From the NCBI GenBank assembly GCA_002695065.1, contig NZNW01000075.1:1-32535 (forward strand): a stretch of 32,535 nucleotides of DNA, written 5' to 3'. Positions 1 through 8,657 of the stretch are shown here, one piece after another. The position numbers were made by a program, and so were the translations under genes. This stretch comes from Salinicola sp. Lineage in GTDB: Bacteria > Pseudomonadota > Gammaproteobacteria > Pseudomonadales > Halomonadaceae. The notes under the pieces were generated by a model. The model ran no database searches and had not been told where the DNA came from. It saw only the letters and a program-made list of their open reading frames with translations. Numbering within the stretch: position 1 is the first letter of the stretch; the number at the start of each line of letters is the position of its first letter.

Positions 1-3
1 CCC

Positions 4-29
4 ACGCGCCGGGCCCAGGCCCGGCGCGT
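4..29 (-). terminator. GC-rich inverted repeat downstream of rsmJ
   Basis: A perfect inverted repeat with arms at 4-15 and 18-29 lies 12 bases past the rsmJ stop. A realistic fold has an 11-bp stem and a four-base loop. It is placed like an intrinsic terminator for the tsaB-uppP-rsmJ operon. Any U-run would lie beyond the left edge of the window, so termination itself cannot be confirmed. Confidence 0.55.
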
Positions 30-41
30 TCGTGTCGGTCT

Positions 42-824
42 TCAGTGCTTCAGCGAGCGGTGCACGTAGAGATCGTAGCGGCTCGTCTTTCCCTCCAGCA
101 CGTGCTTCGGCGCGGGTCCATCGATCGGCGGCGCCTTCCGCGGACGCTTGACCACCACCCGATGGGTGGCGACCTCCAGCGCCGCCTCCAGCAGACGCGG
201 CGCATCGTCATCCCCACCAGCCAGGTCCCGGAACAGCCGCATCTCCTTCTTTACCAGCGCCGACTTCTCCCGATGCGGGAACATCGGATCGAGATGCACC
301 ACCTGCGGTTCGTGCGCCCAATCATCGACTGCCGCCGCCAGCCCGGTCGCGCTATCGGCGTGGCGAAGCGACAGGCGCCCGGCAATCTCCGCCACCTCGT
401 CGTCGTCCATCGCCTGCGACAGCGCGGCCGCCAGCAGCGCATGGATCGCCGCCACCCGCTCGACCATCAACACCTCGGCCCCCAACGACGCCAGCACGAA
501 GGCATCCCGACCGAGGCCGGCCGTGGCGTCGACGACCTGTGGCACCACTCCCTTGCCAAACCCACAAGCGCGTGCCACGAGCTGGCCACGCCCACCGCCA
601 TAGCGCCGACGGTGCGCCGCCGCGCCGGAGACGAAATCGGCCCGGATCGGCAGGCCGTAGCGCCTGGCGTCGCCGGCGATCTCGAGCCCGTGCCCGGCAC
701 GCTGCAGAACCAGCCCGTCCGCGGGCGCCGACGGAGCCCAGGGCAGGCCGTAGCGCTCGGCCAGATCGGCCAGCGTCTCCCCCACCACGACCACGGGCGT
801 GGCCGACTCGCTCACGTCGCCCAT
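42..824 (-). CDS. rsmJ: 16S rRNA (guanine(1516)-N(2))-methyltransferase RsmJ
   Basis: A 260-residue protein, close to the usual RsmJ length of about 250. RsmJ is a cytoplasmic SAM-dependent enzyme that makes m2G1516 in 16S rRNA. Visible signatures are the SAM-binding loop [12 protein letters not shown] (about residues 98-109), the catalytic-type motif HLDPMFPH (about 177-184), KRPRKAPP (about 225-232) and a C-terminal [10 protein letters not shown]. The ATG at 824 was chosen because family homology begins there. The open frame continues far upstream, but only across uppP on another frame. The start overlaps the uppP stop by 13 bases, which suggests translational coupling as the last gene of tsaB-uppP-rsmJ. 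An inverted repeat follows directly. Confidence 0.9.
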   Translation of the reverse strand: MGDVSESATPVVVVGETLADLAERYGLPWAPSAPADGLVLQRAGHGLEIAGDARRYGLPIRADFVSGAAAHRRRYGGGRGQLVARACGFGKGVVPQVVDATAGLGRDAFVLASLGAEVLMVERVAAIHALLAAALSQAMDDDEVAEIAGRLSLRHADSATGLAAAVDDWAHEPQVVHLDPMFPHREKSALVKKEMRLFRDLAGGDDDAPRLLEAALEVATHRVVVKRPRKAPPIDGPAPKHVLEGKTSRYDLYVHRSLKH

Positions 825-1609
825 ACGAACAGGGCAATACCTAGCAGCAGTCGATAGATCACGAAGGGCATCATGCCGATCCGGTCCAGCGCCGCCAGGA
901 ACAGCTTGATGCAGAGCCAGGCCGCCACGAACGAGAACGCCACGCCCAGAAAGATCTCGTGCCACTGCGTCGCCGTGCCCGACTGGGCCAGCTCCAGTCC
1001 TTTCAGCGAGCCTGCCGCCAGGATCAGCGGGATCGACAACAGAAACGAGAAACGCGCCGCCGCCTGCCGGGTGAAACCGAGCATCAGGGCCGCGGTCATG
1101 GTGATCCCCGAACGCGAAGTGCCGGGAATCAATGCAATGGCCTGGGCCAGCCCGATCAGCAGCGCCGTCTTGAGCGTTATTTTCTCGACCGGATGTACCT
1201 GGGTGCCGCGCTTGTCGGCGATACCGAGCAGCACGCCGAAGACGATCGTCGTCGTCGCGATGACCAGAACGGAGCGCCCCGCGCTCTCGACCCAATCCTC
1301 GATCAACAACCCGACGATGACCGCTGGAATGGTCCCGACGATGATCGCCCAACCCAGGCGGCTCTCCGGCGTCTGTCCCCGCCCGCCGAACTGGGTGAAC
1401 CAGGCGTGGAGAATACGCCAGACTTCATGGCGAAACGCGAACAGCACGGCGCCCAGAGAGCCGATATGAACCGCCACGTCGAAGGCCAGCCCCTGATCGG
1501 ACCAGCCGAAGAGCTGGGAGGGTAAAATCAGATGTGCGGAGGAGGAGATGGGCAGAAATTCGGTCAAGCCCTGGATGATGGCGAGTGCGGCCAGTTGAAA
1601 AACATCCAT
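812..1609 (-). CDS. uppP: Undecaprenyl-diphosphatase UppP (BacA)
   Basis: A 265-residue polytopic membrane protein that dephosphorylates undecaprenyl diphosphate to the lipid carrier used for peptidoglycan and other surface polymers. This activity underlies the family's bacitracin resistance. Both family signatures are present: [15 protein letters not shown] at residues 13-27, with the conserved glutamate at 17, and PGTSRSG at 162-168, with the catalytic-type arginine at 166. Several hydrophobic segments span the rest. The ATG at 1609 has GAAAG and AAGGA purine stretches upstream. It lies 51 bases after tsaB and overlaps rsmJ, so the three are probably one transcript. Confidence 0.95.
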   Translation of the reverse strand: MDVFQLAALAIIQGLTEFLPISSSAHLILPSQLFGWSDQGLAFDVAVHIGSLGAVLFAFRHEVWRILHAWFTQFGGRGQTPESRLGWAIIVGTIPAVIVGLLIEDWVESAGRSVLVIATTTIVFGVLLGIADKRGTQVHPVEKITLKTALLIGLAQAIALIPGTSRSGITMTAALMLGFTRQAAARFSFLLSIPLILAAGSLKGLELAQSGTATQWHEIFLGVAFSFVAAWLCIKLFLAALDRIGMMPFVIYRLLLGIALFVWAT

Positions 1610-1660
1610 TTTCTTTCGATATCCTTATTCGAGGAGGTCGCCATCGTGGACCTCGATCTT

Positions 1661-2350
1661 TCACGCCTTGCGCCATGCCACCTCATCACGCAGATAGACG
1701 GGAATCACCTCGTGAGGCGCGCTGCCGCGCGCGCCACGCTCCCATGATGTGGCGGCCAGACGCACGAGATCCTCCGCCGCCGGTAGTTCGTCGGGGAGGG
1801 TTTGCGGCAATGCAGCCTGTACATCGACAGGTATATTAGACAAAAGTTGCCAACCGCTGCCTATCCCCAGCCATTCGATATCGCGATCCGTGGCGGGCAG
1901 GCGCAGTCTCGAAGGCGGCACAACGCGCGGGTCGAGCGCCACGGTCAAGGCGCCGTCGTGACAGTGATAGGCCCCGACATAGATCTCGTCCATGCGGGCA
2001 TCGAGTGCGGCGATGACGTGTCGCGCGTGCCATTTGCGGTGAGCCGCCAGCGCCAGGGCTTCCAGTGTGGAAACCCCGATCAGCGGCAGGTCGGCGCCGT
2101 AGGCGAGTCCCTGGGCGATGCCGGCGGCGATTCGCAGGCCGGTGAACGAACCCGGACCATGACCATAGGCGACAGCGTCGAGCTGGGTCAGCGTCACGCC
2201 AGCTTCCGCCAGCACCTCGTCGATCATCGGCAGCAGCAGGCGCGTGTGTTCACGGGGTGCGATCTCGAAACGCTGAACGATCTGGCGATTCCGTATCAGC
2301 GCACAGGAGCAGGCAGTAGAGGAGGCGTCCAGCGCCAGCAACGTCGGCAT
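1661..2350 (-). CDS. tsaB: tRNA threonylcarbamoyladenosine biosynthesis protein TsaB
   Basis: TsaB (YeaZ) is the inactive ASKHA-fold partner of TsaD. With TsaC and TsaE it makes t6A37 on ANN-decoding tRNAs. The protein is 229 residues from the ATG at 2350, matching the usual length of about 230. It opens with LLALDASSTACSCAL and carries GHGPGSFTGLRIA at about residues 63-75, both typical. An in-frame TTG-ATG pair at 2372-2377 would add nine residues, but a candidate -10 box at 2388-2393 would put transcription start almost on top of it and it has no ribosome site, so 2350 is preferred. It is the first gene of the tsaB-uppP-rsmJ operon. Confidence 0.92.
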   Translation of the reverse strand: MPTLLALDASSTACSCALIRNRQIVQRFEIAPREHTRLLLPMIDEVLAEAGVTLTQLDAVAYGHGPGSFTGLRIAAGIAQGLAYGADLPLIGVSTLEALALAAHRKWHARHVIAALDARMDEIYVGAYHCHDGALTVALDPRVVPPSRLRLPATDRDIEWLGIGSGWQLLSNIPVDVQAALPQTLPDELPAAEDLVRLAATSWERGARGSAPHEVIPVYLRDEVAWRKA

Positions 2351-2387
2351 CGGTTTCCCGGGGAATGGCGGCATCAAGAAGGTGGCG

Positions 2388-2393
2388 AGTATA
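2388..2393 (-). promoter_or_regulatory. Candidate -10 box for the tsaB operon
   Basis: On the minus strand this reads TATACT, five of six bases of the sigma70 -10 consensus. It lies just after the adk terminator and about 38 bases before the tsaB ATG. No good -35 hexamer sits 16-18 bases away: a TTGACA is present but only 12 bases upstream. Treat it as a candidate only. Confidence 0.35.
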
Positions 2394-2409
2394 GCGTCAT
2401 CGCGATGTC

Positions 2410-2441
2410 AAAACGATGGCTCCGCCGGGAAGCGGAACCAT
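2410..2441 (-). terminator. Intrinsic terminator of adk
   Basis: On the minus strand a 10-bp stem (one G-T pair) with a six-base loop, at 2416-2441, is followed by CG and then four Us. It starts 29 bases past the adk stop. It separates adk from the tsaB operon. Confidence 0.7.
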
Positions 2442-2469
2442 ACGGGATGGCAAGCGGATCGGCGGCGGG

Positions 2470-3168
<699 letters not shown>

Positions 3169-3216
3169 TCAGCGGCGTCGAGGACTCGACGCAGACGACA
3201 CCGTCAATGGCTCATG

Positions 3217-3245
3217 ACGATACCTGCCGATCGGGTAGCGCACAA
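3217..3245 (-). promoter_or_regulatory. Candidate sigma70 promoter of adk
   Basis: On the minus strand TTGTGC (3240-3245) and TATCGT (3217-3222) are separated by exactly 17 bases. Both hexamers are imperfect. It lies between the aceF terminator and adk, leaving a leader of about 85 bases. An 11-base direct repeat, CGACAAAGCCC, at 3282-3292 and 3301-3311 lies just upstream and has no assigned role. Confidence 0.35.
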
Positions 3246-3330
3246 GACTCGCCTGGATCGACGCGCCACTACCTGGTGCGTCGACAAAGCCCTGGCGCGG
3301 CGACAAAGCCCGAACGCTGGACAGTAAACG

Positions 3331-3356
3331 CCAACGGCCCCCGAAGGAGCCGTTGG
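3331..3356 (-). terminator. Intrinsic terminator of aceEF with a UUCG loop
   Basis: On the minus strand an 11-bp stem closes on the tetraloop UUCG, beginning 24 bases past the aceF stop. The downstream tract (CGTTTACTG) is only weakly U-rich. The stable tetraloop and the position support termination of the pyruvate dehydrogenase operon. Confidence 0.7.
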
Positions 3357-3379
3357 TGTGGATCGAGCGAACCGCCGTA

Positions 3380-5482
3380 TCAGACCAGCATGCGCCGGAT
3401 ATCGGTCAGTACCTGTGCCAGGAAGGCGGTGAAACGCGCCGCGTCGGCGCCGTTGACCGCACGGTGGTCGTAGGAGAGCGACAGCGGCAGCATCAAGCGC
3501 GGCTCGAACTCGCTGCCGTTCCAGACCGGCTTCATCGACGACTTGGAGACGCCGAGAATGGCCACCTCCGGCGTGTTGACGATGGGCGTGAAGGCCGTGC
3601 CACCGATCGAGCCGAGGCTCGAGATGGTGAAGCTGGCACCGCTCATCTCCTCGCGGGACAGCTTCTTGTTCTGCGCCTTCTTGGCCAGCTCGACCGACTC
3701 CTTGGCCAGATCGATCAGCGACTTCTTGTCGGCATCGCGGATCACCGGCACCATCAGCCCGTCCGGGGTATCGACCGCCACGCCGATGTGCACGTAGTGC
3801 TTGACGATCAGCTTGTCGCCGTCCGGATGCAGGCTCGAGTTGAACTGCGGGAACTTGCGCAGCGCATAGGCACAAGCCTTGATCATGAACGGCAGCGGCG
3901 TCAGCTTGGCGCCCTGGGACTCCGCCTCGGCCTTCATCGACTTGCGGAAGGCCTCGAGTTCGGTGATGTCCGCTTCGTCGAACTGGGTGACGTGAGGCAC
4001 GTTGAGCCAGCTGCGATGCAGGTTGTTGGCGCCCGCCTTCATCAGACGGCTCATCGGCTTCTCTTCGATCTCGCCGAACTGGCTGAAGTCGATCGCCGGG
4101 ACCGGCGGAATGCCCGCGCCACCGGCAGCGGCCGCCGGCGCCGAACCGCCACCGCTCTTGCGCGCTTTCATCACCTGCTTGACGAAACCGTCGACGTCAT
4201 CCTTCAGGATCCGCCCCTTGGGACCGGAGCCCTTGACCTCGCCGAGGTCGACACCCAGTTCGCGGGCCAGCTTGCGAACCGCCGGACCGGCATGCACATG
4301 GGCGCCGGCGGTCTTGTCGTCACCATGCTTCTCGCGCGCTTCCGGGCTCGGCTCGCCGGCGACGTCCTTGCGTGCGCTGGACGAGGACGCCCCGGAATCG
4401 GCCTTGGCCGGAGCCGGCTTCGACTGGCCGCCTTTACCGCCACCTTCACCGGACGTCTTCTTGGCCGGCTTGCTGCTGCCGGCCACCTCGACATAGCCGA
4501 TCAGATCGCCTTCCGAGACGCTATCGCCTTCCTTCACGGCAACTTCGACGACCTTGCCCTTGTAGGGGCTCGGCACGTCCATGGAGGCCTTGTCGGACTC
4601 CAGCGTGATCAAGGTGTCTTCTTCGTTGATCTCGTCGCCTTCGCTGATGGCGACTTCGATGATCTCGACACCATCGCTGCCACCGATGTCGGGTACGCGA
4701 ATCTCCTTGCGGCCGCCTTCATCGCCGCCCTGATCTTCCTCGTCCTGATCATCATCGCCCTGATCCTGGGACGCCCGGTCTTCGCCGCCATCGTCCGCTT
4801 CGGCGCCGGCAGCTTCGTCCTCGGACGAGGCGTCCTCGCCCTCTTCCTCGTCGTCGCCCTCGCCGGCGACTTCCATGGTGCCGATCAGGTCGCCCTCGGA
4901 GACGCTGTCGCCCTCCTTGATCGAAAGCGACACGATCTTGCCACTGTAGGGGCTGGGCACGTCCATCGAGGCCTTGTCGGACTCCAGCGTGATCAGCGTG
5001 TCTTCTTCGCTGATCTCGTCGCCTTCACTGACGGCCACTTCGATGATCTCGACGCCATCGCCACCGCCGATGTCCGGCACCTTCACTTCCACGGTGCGCT
5101 TGCCGCCACCGGAGGATTTCTTCTTAGGCGCGCTCTTCTCGGGCTCGGCCGCGTCCTTTTCCCGCGACTCGGCGTCACCCTGCGGGGCCGCGTCAACGGA
5201 GGCGTCTTCACCGGACGAGGCTTCCGCTTCACCCTCGCCTTCGCCCTCGGCTTCCAGCTCGAGAATGTCATCACCCTCGGAGACGGAGTCGCCTTCCTTG
5301 ACCAGAATCTTGACCACCTTGCCGCCTTTCGGCGCGGGGACGTCCATGCTGGCCTTGTCCGACTCCAGCGTGATCATGGTGTCCTCGGCGGAGATGACAT
5401 CGCCGACGCTTACCGCGATCTCGATGATTTCGACATCGTCGCTGCCGCCGATGTCGGGAACTTTGATGATTTCGCTACTCAA
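3380..5482 (-). CDS. aceF: Pyruvate dehydrogenase E2, dihydrolipoamide acetyltransferase
   Basis: AceF is the core of the pyruvate dehydrogenase complex and transfers the acetyl group from lipoyl-lysine to CoA. The 700-residue protein has three lipoyl domains, each with ESDKASM, giving lipoylated lysines at 43, 170 and 298. A peripheral subunit-binding domain lies at about 395-432. The catalytic domain follows from about 455, with DHRAVNG holding catalytic His673. Unlike the Ala/Pro-rich hinges of E. coli AceF, the first two inter-domain linkers (about 78-128 and 205-258) are dominated by Asp, Glu and Gly. Translation starts at TTG: an AAGGAG lies seven bases before it and the protein opens exactly at the first lipoyl domain. 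It lies 112 bases downstream of aceE. Confidence 0.96.
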   Translation of the reverse strand: MSSEIIKVPDIGGSDDVEIIEIAVSVGDVISAEDTMITLESDKASMDVPAPKGGKVVKILVKEGDSVSEGDDILELEAEGEGEGEAEASSGEDASVDAAPQGDAESREKDAAEPEKSAPKKKSSGGGKRTVEVKVPDIGGGDGVEIIEVAVSEGDEISEEDTLITLESDKASMDVPSPYSGKIVSLSIKEGDSVSEGDLIGTMEVAGEGDDEEEGEDASSEDEAAGAEADDGGEDRASQDQGDDDQDEEDQGGDEGGRKEIRVPDIGGSDGVEIIEVAISEGDEINEEDTLITLESDKASMDVPSPYKGKVVEVAVKEGDSVSEGDLIGYVEVAGSSKPAKKTSGEGGGKGGQSKPAPAKADSGASSSSARKDVAGEPSPEAREKHGDDKTAGAHVHAGPAVRKLARELGVDLGEVKGSGPKGRILKDDVDGFVKQVMKARKSGGGSAPAAAAGGAGIPPVPAIDFSQFGEIEEKPMSRLMKAGANNLHRSWLNVPHVTQFDEADITELEAFRKSMKAEAESQGAKLTPLPFMIKACAYALRKFPQFNSSLHPDGDKLIVKHYVHIGVAVDTPDGLMVPVIRDADKKSLIDLAKESVELAKKAQNKKLSREEMSGASFTISSLGSIGGTAFTPIVNTPEVAILGVSKSSMKPVWNGSEFEPRLMLPLSLSYDHRAVNGADAARFTAFLAQVLTDIRRMLV

Positions 5483-5504
5483 GGTCGCGCTCCTTTAATC
5501 ATCT

Positions 5505-5573
5505 GCCGACCCGCCCCGCGGGCAAGGTCGGCTAATTCAGGCATTCTGGCCGTCGCTGCTAGCCAGCGACGGC
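5505..5573 (-). other. Two consecutive hairpins between aceE and aceF
   Basis: Two inverted repeats occupy the 112-base gap. The first in transcription order has 10-bp arms at 5549-5558 and 5564-5573 with a five-base loop. The second has outer arms GCCGACC/GGTCGGC at 5505-5511 and 5526-5532 and an inner GCCC/GGGC stem. Neither is followed by a U-run. They could be a processing or stability element that sets the E1:E2 ratio, or a leaky attenuator; that is inference. Confidence 0.5.
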
Positions 5574-5594
5574 ACCCTGACGTGATCCGCCGAC

Positions 5595-8285
5595 TCAAGA
5601 CACCAGGGGGCTGGGCTTGGCGGAATCGATGCCGTACTTCTTCATGGCATCGTTGACGACCTTGGCGTCGATCTCGCCCCGGTTGGCCAATGCACGCAGC
5701 GCCTGAATCGTCACGTAGTAGCGGTCGACTTCGAAGAAGCGGCGCAGCGCTTCGCGGGTGTCGGAACGTCCGAAACCATCGGTACCGAGCACGTGGAAGT
5801 CGTTGGGCACCCAGGCGCGGATCTGATCGGCGTACAGCTTCATGTAGTCCGTCGATGCGATGACCGGCCCCTGGGTCCCTTCGAGCTGCTGAACGACCCA
5901 AGGCTTCTCGCGCTTCTCATCGTAGTCGAGGAACTGCTGACGATCGTATTCGAGCGCTTCGCGACGCAGCTCGTTGAAGCTGGTCACGCTCCAGACGTCG
6001 GCGACCACGCCGTGCTCTTCCGCCAGCATTTCGGCAGCCGCCTCGACCTCGCGGAGGATGGTACCGCTGCCCATGAGCTGGACCCGCGGCTGCTTCTTCT
6101 TGCCGGCGGTGTTGCCTTCCAGCAACCGGTACATGCCACGAACGATGCCTTCCTCGCTGCCTTCCGGCATTTCCGGGTGCGAGTAGTTTTCGTTCATCAC
6201 CGTCAGATAGTAGAAGCAGTTTTCCTTGTCCTGGAACATCCGCTTCAAGCCATCCTGCACGATGACGGCCAGTTCATGCCCATAGGTCGGGTCGTAGGCG
6301 CGGCAGGTCGGCACTGTCGACATCAGGATGTGGCTGTGGCCGTCCTGGTGCTGCAGGCCTTCGCCGTTGATGGTGGTACGCCCGGCGGTGCCGCCGACCA
6401 TGAAGCCGCGCGCCTGGAGATCGCCGGCCGCCCAGACCAGGTCGCCGATTCTCTGATAACCGAACATCGAATAGTAGATGTAGAACGGGATCAACGGCAG
6501 ATGGTGGTTGGCGTAGGAGGTCGCGGCCGCGATCCATGCCGACATGGAGCCGGCTTCGGTGATGCCCTCCTCGAGGATCTGGCCTTTCTTGTCCTCGCGG
6601 TAGTACATGATCTGGCCGGCATCCATCGGCTCGTACTTCTGCCCTTCCGCGGCGTAGATACCGAGCTGACGGAACATGCCCTCCATCCCGAAGGTGCGGG
6701 CCTCGTCCGGGATGATCGGCACGATACGGGAGCCCAGCTGCTTGTGCTTGACCAGCCCGTTGAGGACGCGCACGAACGACATGGTGGTCGAGACTTCGCG
6801 GTCGCCGGAGCCCTTCATCTGGGTCGCGAACATCTTGTCGTCGAGACCGGGGATCTCCATCGCCTCGAAGTCGGCCTTGCGCGCCGGCAGGAAGCCGCCG
6901 AGCTTCTCGCGCTGGAGATGCAGATACTTCATCTCCGGGCTGTCGTCCTCGGGCTTGTAATACGGAATGTCGCCGCTCTCGATCTGCTTGTCGGAGACCG
7001 GGATGCCGAAACGGTCACGGAACGCCTTGAGCGCGTCGACGTCCATCGACTTGATCTGGTGCGCTTCCATGTCGGCTTCGCCGTGGCCGCCACCCATGCC
7101 GTAGCCCTTGACGGTGTGCGCCAGGATCACGGTGGGGCGACCATTGGCGTTGTTGACAGCCTCGTGATACGCCGCATAAACCTTCTGCGGATCGTGGCCA
7201 CCACGGTTGAGACGGAAGACCTCCTCGTCGGAGTAGTCCTTGACCATCTCGGCAGTCTCTTCGTACTTGCCGAAGAACTCCTTGCGCGTGTAGGCACCAC
7301 CCTGGGCCTTGTAGTTCTGGTACTCGCCGTCGACCGCCTCGTCCATGCGCTTCTGCAGCATGCCCTTGGTGTCCTGCTCGAACAGCGGATCCCACAGGCC
7401 GCCCCAGACCACCTTGATCACGTTCCAGCCGGCACCGCGGAAGACGCCCTCGAGTTCGTCGATGACCCGCGAGTTGCCGCGCACCGGGCCGTCGAGACGC
7501 TGCAGGTTGCAGTTGATGACGAAGATCAGGTTGTCGAGCTTCTCGCGGCTGGCCAGGTGCAGGGCCCCGAGGGATTCCGGCTCGTCGCACTCGCCGTCGC
7601 CGAGGAACGCCCAGACCTTGCGGTCCTTCATGTCTTCCAGCTCACGCGAGTGCAGGTACTTCATCACGTGGGCCTGGTAGATCGACTGGATCGGACCCAG
7701 CCCCATCGAGACGGTCGGGAACTGCCAGTAGTCCGGCATCAGGTAAGGGTGCGGATAGGATGGCAGCGCGTCGCCGTCGACTTCCTGGCGGAAGTTGTCC
7801 ATCTGCTCCTGGGTCAGGCGCCCCTCGAGGAAGGAACGTGCGTAGATGCCCGGCGTCACGTGGCCCTGGATGTAGAGCAGATCGCCCTTGTGGTCACCGT
7901 TGTCGGCCCGGAAGAAATGGTTGAAACCCACTTCGTAGAGCGTCGCGCTGGACTGGTAGCTGGCGATGTGACCGCCCAGTCCCTTGTGCTTCTTGTTCGC
8001 CCTCAGCACCTGCACCATGGCATTCCAGCGGATCGCCGAGCGGATCTTGCGCTCGATGAACATGTCGCCGGGCATCTTGGCTTCACGATGGACGGGGATG
8101 GTGTTGCGGTGCGGCGTGGTCCCGGAAAACGGCGGTGAAGAGCCGTCACGACGCAGACGGTCCGCCAACCGGGTCAGGATGTACCGAGCGCGCTCTTCGC
8201 CCTCATGCTCGACGACCGAGGCCAGGGAATCCAACCACTCCGTGGTCTCGACCGGATCGAGATCTTCTCGTGTCTCCAGACTCAT
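5595..8285 (-). CDS. aceE: Pyruvate dehydrogenase E1 component (homodimeric)
   Basis: AceE decarboxylates pyruvate with thiamine diphosphate and reductively acetylates the lipoyl domains of AceF. At 896 residues it matches the gammaproteobacterial homodimeric E1 (E. coli 887). The ThDP/Mg motif is clear: GDG at 229-231 and NCN at 258-260. GGHIASY (105-111), QGHVTPG (140-146) and the mobile-loop region GYGMGGGHGEAD are also present. The ATG at 8285 is preferred to an in-frame upstream start because GGAGAG lies seven bases before it and homology begins at MSLET. It is first in the aceE-aceF operon. No lpd or pdhR gene is adjacent, so E3 and the regulator lie elsewhere. Confidence 0.97.
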   Translation of the reverse strand: MSLETREDLDPVETTEWLDSLASVVEHEGEERARYILTRLADRLRRDGSSPPFSGTTPHRNTIPVHREAKMPGDMFIERKIRSAIRWNAMVQVLRANKKHKGLGGHIASYQSSATLYEVGFNHFFRADNGDHKGDLLYIQGHVTPGIYARSFLEGRLTQEQMDNFRQEVDGDALPSYPHPYLMPDYWQFPTVSMGLGPIQSIYQAHVMKYLHSRELEDMKDRKVWAFLGDGECDEPESLGALHLASREKLDNLIFVINCNLQRLDGPVRGNSRVIDELEGVFRGAGWNVIKVVWGGLWDPLFEQDTKGMLQKRMDEAVDGEYQNYKAQGGAYTRKEFFGKYEETAEMVKDYSDEEVFRLNRGGHDPQKVYAAYHEAVNNANGRPTVILAHTVKGYGMGGGHGEADMEAHQIKSMDVDALKAFRDRFGIPVSDKQIESGDIPYYKPEDDSPEMKYLHLQREKLGGFLPARKADFEAMEIPGLDDKMFATQMKGSGDREVSTTMSFVRVLNGLVKHKQLGSRIVPIIPDEARTFGMEGMFRQLGIYAAEGQKYEPMDAGQIMYYREDKKGQILEEGITEAGSMSAWIAAATSYANHHLPLIPFYIYYSMFGYQRIGDLVWAAGDLQARGFMVGGTAGRTTINGEGLQHQDGHSHILMSTVPTCRAYDPTYGHELAVIVQDGLKRMFQDKENCFYYLTVMNENYSHPEMPEGSEEGIVRGMYRLLEGNTAGKKKQPRVQLMGSGTILREVEAAAEMLAEEHGVVADVWSVTSFNELRREALEYDRQQFLDYDEKREKPWVVQQLEGTQGPVIASTDYMKLYADQIRAWVPNDFHVLGTDGFGRSDTREALRRFFEVDRYYVTIQALRALANRGEIDAKVVNDAMKKYGIDSAKPSPLVS

Positions 8286-8413
8286 AGACAACTCTCCGAA
8301 TGGGAAAAGGTTTGCCATTCGCCCGGCCATGGCGGGTAGCCGCAGCGGGGCTTGGGAATATGCGCTCTTCGGTGCGGGCGCGGCTCTTTTGGGGCCGCTT
8401 TCCGAGATTTTTG

Positions 8414-8432
8414 GCTGTAACTGAATTACAGC
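8414..8432. promoter_or_regulatory. Palindromic operator candidate in the aceE leader
   Basis: A perfect inverted repeat, GCTGTAA-N5-TTACAGC, lies about 25-43 bases downstream of the predicted aceE transcription start, where a repressor would act as a roadblock. The core TGTAAC-N3-ATTACA is close to the HexR-type consensus as I recall it (TGTAAT-N3-ATTACA). A second copy of the pattern CTGTA-N7-TACAG lies at 8590-8606. The assignment to HexR is inference. Confidence 0.5.
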
Positions 8433-8463
8433 GGGCGTGCGTGACGCGGGAAATCAGGCGAAG

Positions 8464-8492
8464 AAGATACCGCAAACGCCCCCATCTGCCAA
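8464..8492 (-). promoter_or_regulatory. Sigma70 promoter of aceEF
   Basis: On the minus strand TTGGCA (8487-8492, five of six consensus bases) and TATCTT (8464-8469) are separated by exactly 17 bases. Transcription would begin near 8457 and give an untranslated leader of about 170 bases, containing the palindrome at 8414-8432 and a small hairpin with arms at 8380-8384 and 8394-8398. Confidence 0.6.
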
Positions 8493-8589
8493 TTCGCAGA
8501 CGCTTCGATCATCCAGCTGGCAATGGCCAAATGCCGTAACATCAGTCGTTTAGTGACCGTTTGAAGCGTCCGACGGCGGCTCCCGATTC

Positions 8590-8606
8590 CTGTAGCCGAT
8601 TTACAG
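8590..8606. promoter_or_regulatory. Second CTGTA-N7-TACAG operator candidate
   Basis: This 17-base element has the same arms and spacing as the palindrome core at 8416-8432 and lies about 135-150 bases upstream of the predicted aceE start, past the ampD stop. The centres are 175 bp apart, a distance compatible with DNA looping. Its match to a HexR-type site is weaker than that of the first copy. Confidence 0.4.
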
Positions 8607-8657
8607 ATCCGCCAGGGGCACGACGCCCCCTTGGGAGACGTCCCTTGAGAGTAGCAC

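Noticed and set aside
3282-3311. An 11-base direct repeat (CGACAAAGCCC) upstream of adk
   Set aside because: Two short copies only, without symmetry or a known factor. Not enough to call a regulatory site.
3353-8138. Very long plus-strand open frames opposite aceF (3353-5656) and aceE (5793-8138)
   Set aside because: They are antisense shadows of strongly supported genes, favoured by high GC at third positions. Their composition is unlike real proteins and no starts or families fit. The same holds for long antisense frames opposite aidB, secD and the symporter.
8414-8432. Reading the aceE-leader palindrome as a LexA (SOS) box
   Set aside because: LexA sites are CTGT-N8-ACAG. Here the spacing is N9 in both copies, and pyruvate dehydrogenase is not an expected SOS gene.
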